From the NCBI GenBank assembly GCA_026983815.1, contig JALSTJ010000441.1:1-6320 (forward strand): a stretch of 6,320 nucleotides of DNA. The letters run 5' to 3'. Source of the stretch: Flavobacteriales bacterium. GTDB taxonomy: Bacteria > Bacteroidota > Bacteroidia > Flavobacteriales > Flavobacteriaceae. The first letter of the stretch is position 1; each line of letters opens with the position of its first letter. Of the stretch, positions 1-3,614 are shown in pieces. The position numbers and the translations under genes were made by a program. Below the pieces are notes generated by a model. That model had not been told where the DNA came from. It saw only the letters and a list, made by a program, of their open reading frames with translations, and ran no database searches.

Positions 1-1
1 A

Positions 2-415
2 TTTACTTCATTTTATACAGGTGAAAAAAATATTGGTGAGACGAACCCCGGATTAAGAACCATAGCAATAGCAAAAGACGATTTTTTAGACGGAATAAAT
101 TACAAAAATGACAATTTGAATTTAGGAATACACGAACTTTCTCACGCATTGTTTTATACTATGGATAAAAAAGACGGTTACTGTGCTACAAAGTTTATTT
201 TTGCTTATGACCGATTGATGAAAACGGTCGAAAAATATAAAGATGATATTTTAATTGATGATTATTTTAGGAAATATATGTTTAATACCGATTATGAAAT
301 TTTTCCTGTTTTAAGCGAACATTTTTTTGAAACGCCAAAAGAATTCAAAAATAGATACCCCGAAATTTATGATAAAATGTGTAAGGTATTAAATCAAAAT
401 CTCGCTGATTTATAG
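2..415 (+). CDS. MtfA-like (peptidase family M90) zinc metallopeptidase, C-terminal part
   Basis: This is a 5'-truncated reading frame, open from base 2, giving 137 visible residues before TAG at 413-415. Bases 131-145 encode HELSH, an HExxH zinc-peptidase motif (visible residues 44-48), inside a hydrophobic GIHELSHAL helix. About 55 residues later comes EIFPVLSEHFFETP (visible residues 99-112), followed by KEFKNRYPEIYDKM. This matches the MtfA/M90 layout, in which HExxH is followed by an 'EFFA..SE.FF..P..' segment that supplies the glutamate zinc ligand; I infer Glu106 here. Family knowledge: E. coli MtfA is a cytosolic zinc peptidase that binds the repressor Mlc and affects glucose PTS regulation. 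Its role in Bacteroidetes is not established, so that function should not be carried over. The true start lies upstream of the window; the TTG at 116 sits inside the conserved domain and is not a start. The family assignment rests on motifs only. Confidence 0.8.
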   Translation, partial: FTSFYTGEKNIGETNPGLRTIAIAKDDFLDGINYKNDNLNLGIHELSHALFYTMDKKDGYCATKFIFAYDRLMKTVEKYKDDILIDDYFRKYMFNTDYEIFPVLSEHFFETPKEFKNRYPEIYDKMCKVLNQNLADL

Positions 416-440
416 TTGTTTATAACAAAATAAAAAATCA
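416..440. other. Convergent intergenic gap with short inverted repeats
   Basis: Only 25 bp separate the stop codons of the peptidase and the cation transporter. TTGTT (416-420) and AACAA (424-428) form a weak 5-bp hairpin around TAT, followed on the plus strand by an A-rich stretch. A perfect 12-bp palindrome, ATCATTAATGAT (437-448), spans the transporter's stop codon. These could help end both transcripts, but the stems are AT-rich and no T-run follows the hairpin in either direction. I do not call a confident terminator. Confidence 0.3.
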
Positions 441-1346
441 TTAATGATCCGGAATTATATATTCTTTCGGATCGTCCCGATGCCATTCGGGTTGGATATT
501 GGTATGATTGATTTTGAATTTTTCCAACAAGACGTTTTCTATTTTTTCACAAATTTTATCAAATTCCGACAGTTTGATGTCTTTATTAAACTCAACGTGT
601 CCTTCCAAATGATACGATTTATCGTTTAATTGCCAAATATGAACGTGATGAATGTTTTTAATGCCTTCAATTTTTGTTACTTCTTTTTCTACATCGGCAA
701 TTTCAATTTCTTTGGGTGCAAATTGCATAATTATTCTTAAAGATTCTTGCAACAACCCCCAACTCATATACAACAAATAGCCGGCAATTAGCAATGTTAA
801 TATAGGGTCAACAAAATACCAATGTTTATATTTTATCAACAATCCACCAATTAAAACGGCTACCGAAGTCAGCATATCCGAAAACAGATGCAAATAAGCC
901 GAACGCATATTGATGCTGTTTTTCGCATCTTTTTTTAGTAATAATACACTTAAACCGTTTAAAGCGATACTCAATAATGCCAGCCAAATAACCGTATTTC
1001 CGTGAATTTCTTTCGGGTGTATAAAACGTATAATCGCTTCATAAATCAAAAAAATTGCCAACACAATTAAGGTCGTGGAATTGATCAATGCCGCTACAAT
1101 TTCGGCTCTTTTATAACCGAATGTTTTGTCGAGTGTTTGCTCTTTACGATGAGCCAATAAATTTGCAATATAACTGATAACCAATGAAATAACATCCGAA
1201 AAATTGTGTAAGGCATCGGAAATCAAGGCGGTGGAACCCGAAATAATCCCTCCGATTAACTGCGAAACTGTAATCCCGACATTAAGTATAATGGTAAGTT
1301 TTAATCGGTTTCCGCTTACTTCGTTATGATGATGGTGGTGTGACAT
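441..1346 (-). CDS. Cation diffusion facilitator (CDF) transporter, probable zinc efflux (CzcD/ZitB type)
   Basis: This complete 301-residue inner-membrane protein is predicted to exchange cytosolic Zn2+ (possibly Co2+ or Cd2+) for protons. Six membrane segments are visible at about 17-37, 40-63, 84-106, 117-137, 149-171 and 178-200. Helix 2 carries H47xxxD51 (SDALHNFSD) and helix 5 carries H153xxxD157 (YLHLFSD). In the family this HD/HD set forms the tetrahedral Zn2+ transport site and favours zinc over manganese or iron. Other hallmarks are the FGYKRAE loop (76-82), the VDP motif (179-181) and a cytosolic C-terminal domain from about 205 with HHVHIW (233-238) and further histidines. The N-terminus has five consecutive histidines (3-7), common in zinc-type CDFs and likely metal-binding. 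Length is normal for the family. The ATG at 1346-1344 directly precedes the His tract, no Shine-Dalgarno is visible, and a promoter candidate lies 32-63 bp upstream. It is co-oriented with gltX but separated by 206 bp. Exact metal specificity is inferred. Confidence 0.95.
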   Translation of the reverse strand: MSHHHHHNEVSGNRLKLTIILNVGITVSQLIGGIISGSTALISDALHNFSDVISLVISYIANLLAHRKEQTLDKTFGYKRAEIVAALINSTTLIVLAIFLIYEAIIRFIHPKEIHGNTVIWLALLSIALNGLSVLLLKKDAKNSINMRSAYLHLFSDMLTSVAVLIGGLLIKYKHWYFVDPILTLLIAGYLLYMSWGLLQESLRIIMQFAPKEIEIADVEKEVTKIEGIKNIHHVHIWQLNDKSYHLEGHVEFNKDIKLSEFDKICEKIENVLLEKFKINHTNIQPEWHRDDPKEYIIPDH

Positions 1347-1377
1347 TTAATTTGTTATTGAATTTAAAATTTTTTTA

Positions 1378-1409
1378 CAAAGGTGAGAGCTTTTGATAAG
1401 AAAAACAAA
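1378..1409 (-). promoter_or_regulatory. Candidate Bacteroidetes-type promoter of the CDF transporter gene
   Basis: Read on the minus strand, TTTG (1409-1406) is followed after 20 bp by CACCTTTG (1385-1378). The known Bacteroidetes primary-sigma promoter is TTTG, about 19-21 bp, then TAnnTTTG, so the upstream box is exact, the spacing fits, and the -7 box differs only in its first base. Transcription would begin near 1370-1374 and leave an AT-rich leader of about 25 nt before the ATG at 1346. I see no clear operator for a metal-responsive repressor. Confidence 0.5.
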
Positions 1410-1445
1410 AAATCTTTACATACGATTTTATTATTTTTTTAATTT

Positions 1446-1508
1446 GTCATTCCGACAGAGCGAGTATGCGAGCGACAGCCTGTCCCGATTGCTATCGGGA
1501 AGGAATCT
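1446..1508. repeat. Hairpin-rich extragenic element (GTCATTCC...GGAATCTC type)
   Basis: The element has nested inverted repeats. Outer arms are ATTCC (1449-1453) and GGAAT (1502-1506). A second pair is GACAG (1454-1458) and CTGTC (1480-1484). An inner perfect hairpin pairs TCCCGAT (1483-1489) with ATCGGGA (1494-1500) around TGCT; the second pair shares bases 1483-1484 with it, so not all stems can form fully at once. The direct repeat GCGAG (1460-1464, 1468-1472) fills the rest. It is more GC-rich than its surroundings. From memory, cores of the form GTCATTCC...GGAATCTC with an ATCGGGA hairpin are common between genes in Bacteroidetes genomes; the window holds only one copy, so I cannot show repetition here. 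It lies in the 3' region of the gltX transcript and upstream of the transporter promoter. No T-run follows the hairpin on either strand, so it is not a standard intrinsic terminator. Confidence 0.55.
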
Positions 1509-1571
1509 CATTAAGCATTCACCATTCAGCATTCAGCATTCACCATTAACAATTAAGCATTAACAATCAAC
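1509..1571. repeat. 7-bp tandem repeat array, nine units, overlapping the end of gltX
   Basis: Nine uninterrupted heptamers run from 1509 to 1571: CATTAAG, CATTCAC, CATTCAG, CATTCAG, CATTCAC, CATTAAC, AATTAAG, CATTAAC and AATCAAC. The consensus is (C/A)ATT(A/C)A(G/C). Every unit keeps A at positions 2 and 6 and T at position 3; T at position 4 is lost only in the last unit. The array begins immediately after the hairpin element and enters the 3' end of gltX, whose stop codon is at 1555-1553. Shorter arrays of the same unit occur at 3164-3177 and 3548-3582. Confidence 0.85.
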
Positions 1572-3082
1572 CTCTCAATTCGTTTCAAAACTTCCGTCTT
1601 TCCAAGCATTTCCATAATTTCAAACAAATCGGGTCCTTTCAAGCCGCCTACCAGTGCCAAACGTAGCGGTTGCATCACTTTTCCAAATCCTATTTCACGA
1701 TTATTGATCCATTCCGATAATTTTTCTTTGATATTTTTCGCTTCGAAATCATTGATATTTTCAAGTAATTTAACAACTTCTTTCATCAATTCCACAGTAT
1801 TTTCTTTCCAAGCTTTTTTCATTGCTTTTTTGTCGTATATTTCGGGTGCTTGGTAGAAAAATTGTCCCAATTCCCAAAAATCTTTTACAAAAGTGGCGCG
1901 TTCTTTTAGCAATTCAATCACTTTTTTGGTATAATCCGTAATGGCTTTTCCTTGAACGTTATAACCTAACTTTTCGTTTAGTATCGGCAGGAACAATTCG
2001 GTTAATTCATCCGTGCTTTTGCGTTGCAAATGTTGATGTTGAAACCATTTGGCTTTTTCGGGGTCAAATTTAGCACCCGATTTATTCACTCTTGACAAAT
2101 CGAAAATTTGTATCAATTCGTCCATTGTAAATACTTCTTGTTCGGTACCGGGATTCCAACCCAATAGCGCCAAAAGATTAACAAAACTTTCGGGAAAATA
2201 ACCATCTTCTTTGTATCCGGCATAAATTTCTCCGGTTTTTTCATCTTTCCATTCCATCGGAAATACCGGAAATCCCATTTTGGCGCCGTCGCGTTTGCTT
2301 AATTTTCCTTTTCCAACGGGTTTCAAAATCAAAGGCAGATGAGCAAACTCGGGTTTTTCCCAACCGAAAGCATCGTAAAGCAAGTAGTGGAGCGGGAGAG
2401 AGGGTAGCCATTCCTCGCCGCGTATCACGTGTGATATTTTCATCAAATGATCATCAACGATATTAGCTAAATGATAGGTAGGCAATCCGTCGCTTTTCAT
2501 CAGCACTTTATCGTCCAATGTATTGGAATTGACTTCCATTTCGCCACGAATTATATCTTTGAGTTTAACGATTTTATTTTCGGGAATTTTAAAACGGACG
2601 ACATATTTTTCTCCGTTTTTAATTTTTTCCTCTACTTCTTGTTTTGTTAGGTTTAACGAATTATTTAATCCGTTTCTTGTAGCGGAATTATACATAAAAA
2701 CTTCCTTGCGACTTTCATATTCTTTTCGCAATTTATCCAAACTTTCGGGCGTATCGAATGCGTAATATGCTTTTCCGTTATCGATTAATTCCTTGATATA
2801 TTTTTGATAAATTTCTTTTCGTTCGCTTTGTTTATACGAACCGAAATTTCCTTTGTTATCCACACCTTCGTCAAAAGTAATACCTGTCCAGGCCAAACTG
2901 TTTTTGATGTATTCTTCGGCGTCTGGCACAAATCTTTTTTGGTCGGTATCCTCAATGCGCAAAATCATCGTCCCGTTGTTTTTACGGGCAAATAAATAGT
3001 TAAACAATGCGGTTCTAACGCCGCCCATATGCAAGGGACCGGTAGGACTGGGAGCAAATCTGACTCTAATATCTTTGTTCAT
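1553..3082 (-). CDS. gltX: Glutamyl-tRNA synthetase (class I, GluRS)
   Basis: This cytosolic enzyme attaches glutamate to tRNA-Glu using ATP. From the ATG at 3082 it is 509 residues, normal for the family. The N-terminus has the signature FAPSPTGPLHMGG, with HMGG (18-21) as the HIGH motif, then RTALFNYLFARK and IEDTD (43-47). GLPTYHLANIVDDH follows near 199-212, and KLSKR (260-264) is the KMSKS-type loop. The C-terminal part is the helical anticodon-binding region. After KLSKRDGA there is an extra stretch, with MEWKDEKTGEIYAGYKEDG at about 276-294, that I recall from Bacteroidetes GluRS. There are no cysteines, so the zinc site of E. coli GluRS is absent; AYYAFDTPE sits where a Cys-containing segment occurs in zinc-binding homologues. 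A TTG 18 bp upstream (3100-3098) would give 515 residues, but it lies within the promoter's -7 box, and the family usually begins a few residues before RVRFAPSPTG, so I prefer the ATG. The last codons (LIVNA, stop) are built from the heptamer repeat. Confidence 0.97.
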   Translation of the reverse strand: MNKDIRVRFAPSPTGPLHMGGVRTALFNYLFARKNNGTMILRIEDTDQKRFVPDAEEYIKNSLAWTGITFDEGVDNKGNFGSYKQSERKEIYQKYIKELIDNGKAYYAFDTPESLDKLRKEYESRKEVFMYNSATRNGLNNSLNLTKQEVEEKIKNGEKYVVRFKIPENKIVKLKDIIRGEMEVNSNTLDDKVLMKSDGLPTYHLANIVDDHLMKISHVIRGEEWLPSLPLHYLLYDAFGWEKPEFAHLPLILKPVGKGKLSKRDGAKMGFPVFPMEWKDEKTGEIYAGYKEDGYFPESFVNLLALLGWNPGTEQEVFTMDELIQIFDLSRVNKSGAKFDPEKAKWFQHQHLQRKSTDELTELFLPILNEKLGYNVQGKAITDYTKKVIELLKERATFVKDFWELGQFFYQAPEIYDKKAMKKAWKENTVELMKEVVKLLENINDFEAKNIKEKLSEWINNREIGFGKVMQPLRLALVGGLKGPDLFEIMEMLGKTEVLKRIERLIVNA

Positions 3083-3097
3083 CTTTGATTTTTTTTG

Positions 3098-3105
3098 CAA
3101 AGCTA
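3098..3105 (-). promoter_or_regulatory. -7 promoter box of gltX
   Basis: Read on the minus strand, TAGCTTTG is an exact match to the Bacteroidetes -7 box TAnnTTTG, and it is followed by CA as in many such promoters. It ends 15 bp before the ATG at 3082, so the mRNA leader would be only about 8-12 nt, A-rich and without a Shine-Dalgarno. I find no TTTG at the expected -33 distance (about 3125-3130), so support is for the -7 box only. Confidence 0.5.
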
Positions 3106-3163
3106 ATAAATTTTAAGGTAGGAGGTTTGATTTTTTAAATTTCTCGCCACGCCGCCACGTTTT

Positions 3164-3177
3164 CATTAAGCATTAAC
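3164..3177. repeat. Two-unit copy of the 7-bp repeat
   Basis: CATTAAG (3164-3170) and CATTAAC (3171-3177) match units of the array at the end of gltX, in the same orientation on the plus strand. The copy lies about 60 bp upstream of the gltX -7 box. Confidence 0.6.
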
Positions 3178-3258
3178 AAACAGAAAATTTTTGTAGTATT
3201 TTGCTTTAAAACAGCAATTAAGTACTGTTTTTTGCAGTATGTTATTTGTAAACGTATT

Positions 3259-3349
3259 CAGTTCTCCTCTACGAGAGGAGCTATGGGTGTGTTCGTTTAA
3301 TGTCCACAGTTCCCCTCTATGAGAGGGGTTAGGGGTGTGTCTGTTCAAT
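3259..3349. repeat. Two imperfect 43-bp repeats, each with a 7-bp hairpin
   Basis: Copy 1 is 3259-3301 and copy 2 is 3307-3349, offset by 48 bp. Both start CAGTTC, contain a CTCT...AGAG hairpin, continue with a GGGTGTGT segment and end in TTTAAT or TTCAAT. The stems are CTCCTCT (3264-3270) with AGAGGAG (3274-3280) around ACG, and CCCCTCT (3312-3318) with AGAGGGG (3322-3328) around ATG. The T-to-C change at stem position 2 is matched by A-to-G in the other arm, so both stems pair perfectly. From memory, sequences of the form TTCCCCTC..GAGGGGTTAGGGGTGTGT are scattered between genes in Bacteroidetes genomes. A short minus-strand frame through them encodes HTPNPSHRGEL-like peptides and is not a gene. 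Confidence 0.75.
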
Positions 3350-3398
3350 CTAACGGGATATATATAAAAAAACGCCGAACACCGCTAGGCTTTCATTT

Positions 3399-3426
3399 CC
3401 TTCAAGGTCTCCAAGTACCTTGAAGG
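3399..3426. repeat. Perfect 10-bp inverted repeat (CCTTCAAGGT/ACCTTGAAGG)
   Basis: CCTTCAAGGT (3399-3408) and ACCTTGAAGG (3417-3426) are perfect reverse complements around an 8-base spacer, CTCCAAGT. Each arm is itself nearly palindromic (CCTT..AAGG). No T-run follows on either strand. It could be a stable RNA hairpin, a protein-binding palindrome or a repeat element. No gene ends beside it, which argues against a terminator. Confidence 0.7.
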
Positions 3427-3478
3427 TATGTTCATCATCACTAGTTCATTTTCAATCCATATCTTATACAGTACAGAC

Positions 3479-3518
3479 AAGGCGTGCCTTAAAGGATTAT
3501 AAAACCTTCAAGGAAGGC
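3479..3518. repeat. Overlapping short inverted repeats with a third CCTTCAAGG copy
   Basis: GCCTT (3486-3490) can pair with AAGGC downstream (3514-3518), with an inner AAGG (3492-3495) to CCTT (3505-3508) stem. It is also the reverse complement of AAGGC immediately upstream (3479-3483), only 2 bases away. CCTTCAAGG at 3505-3513 repeats the left arm of the palindrome at 3399-3426. The arms are therefore related and offer alternative pairings; no function can be read from the sequence. Confidence 0.5.
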
Positions 3519-3547
3519 ATTTGTTTCGGTCATCCGTCATCAAACAC

Positions 3548-3582
3548 CATTAACAATTAACCATTCAGCATTCACCATTAAA
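3548..3582. repeat. 7-bp tandem repeat array, five units, abutting the DUF4175 promoter
   Basis: CATTAAC, AATTAAC, CATTCAG, CATTCAC and CATTAAA follow one another without gaps. They are the same units, on the same strand, as in the array at 1509-1571. The array stops 3 bp before the -7 box at 3586, so it occupies the whole -33 region and spacer of that promoter. Confidence 0.8.
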
Positions 3583-3585
3583 TCG

Positions 3586-3593
3586 TATCTTTG
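3586..3593 (+). promoter_or_regulatory. -7 promoter box of the DUF4175 gene
   Basis: TATCTTTG is an exact TAnnTTTG match followed by CA. It ends 21 bp before the ATG at 3615, giving a leader of about 15 nt with no Shine-Dalgarno. The expected -33 TTTG is missing, since that region (about 3562-3568) is a heptamer unit reading CATTCAG. The box is convincing, but the promoter would be atypical or weak upstream. Confidence 0.6.
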
Positions 3594-3614
3594 CAACAAC
3601 AAGTTTTTTATTTA

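Larger units (their letters stand above)
3106..3585. other. Gene-free divergent spacer between gltX and the DUF4175 gene
   Basis: About 480 bp hold no credible gene. The contents in order are a two-unit heptamer repeat (3164-3177), an AT-rich inverted repeat pairing AAAACAG (3208-3214) with CTGTTTT (3225-3231), a pair of 48-bp-spaced hairpin repeats (3259-3349), a stretch rich in CCTTCAAGG palindromes (3399-3518) and a five-unit heptamer array (3548-3582). Promoter boxes for the divergent genes lie at its two ends. I see no tRNA, riboswitch or transposase remnant. A minus-strand frame at 3166-3348 is only a read-through of the hairpin repeats. Confidence 0.7.

Noticed and set aside
444..629. 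Plus-strand 61-codon frame opposite the CDF transporter
   Set aside because: It is antisense to the conserved C-terminal domain of the transporter and has no support of its own.
1347..1377. Metal-responsive operator (Zur- or CzrA-like) upstream of the CDF gene
   Set aside because: The AT-rich leader contains only imperfect A/T symmetry that any such sequence would show.
1483..1500. Intrinsic terminator for gltX
   Set aside because: TCCCGAT/ATCGGGA is a good hairpin, but on the minus strand it is followed by mixed sequence and then an A-rich stretch, with no T-run.
1509..1571. CRISPR array
   Set aside because: The repeat unit is 7 bp with no spacers and there are no cas genes; it is a simple tandem repeat.
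2523..2995. Two plus-strand frames (2523-2765 and 2804-2995) opposite gltX
   Set aside because: Both are antisense shadows of the conserved catalytic half of GluRS.
3208..3233. Plus-strand terminator: AAAACAG/CTGTTTT hairpin running into T bases
   Set aside because: No gene is transcribed on the plus strand into this point, the stem has few G-C pairs, and the T-run is short.
3166..3348. Minus-strand 60-codon frame starting MNRHTPNPSHRGEL
   Set aside because: It is a read-through of the two hairpin repeats; its internal near-duplicate (HTPNPSHRGEL, HTHSSSRRGEL) reflects DNA repetition. There is no family resemblance and no start signal.
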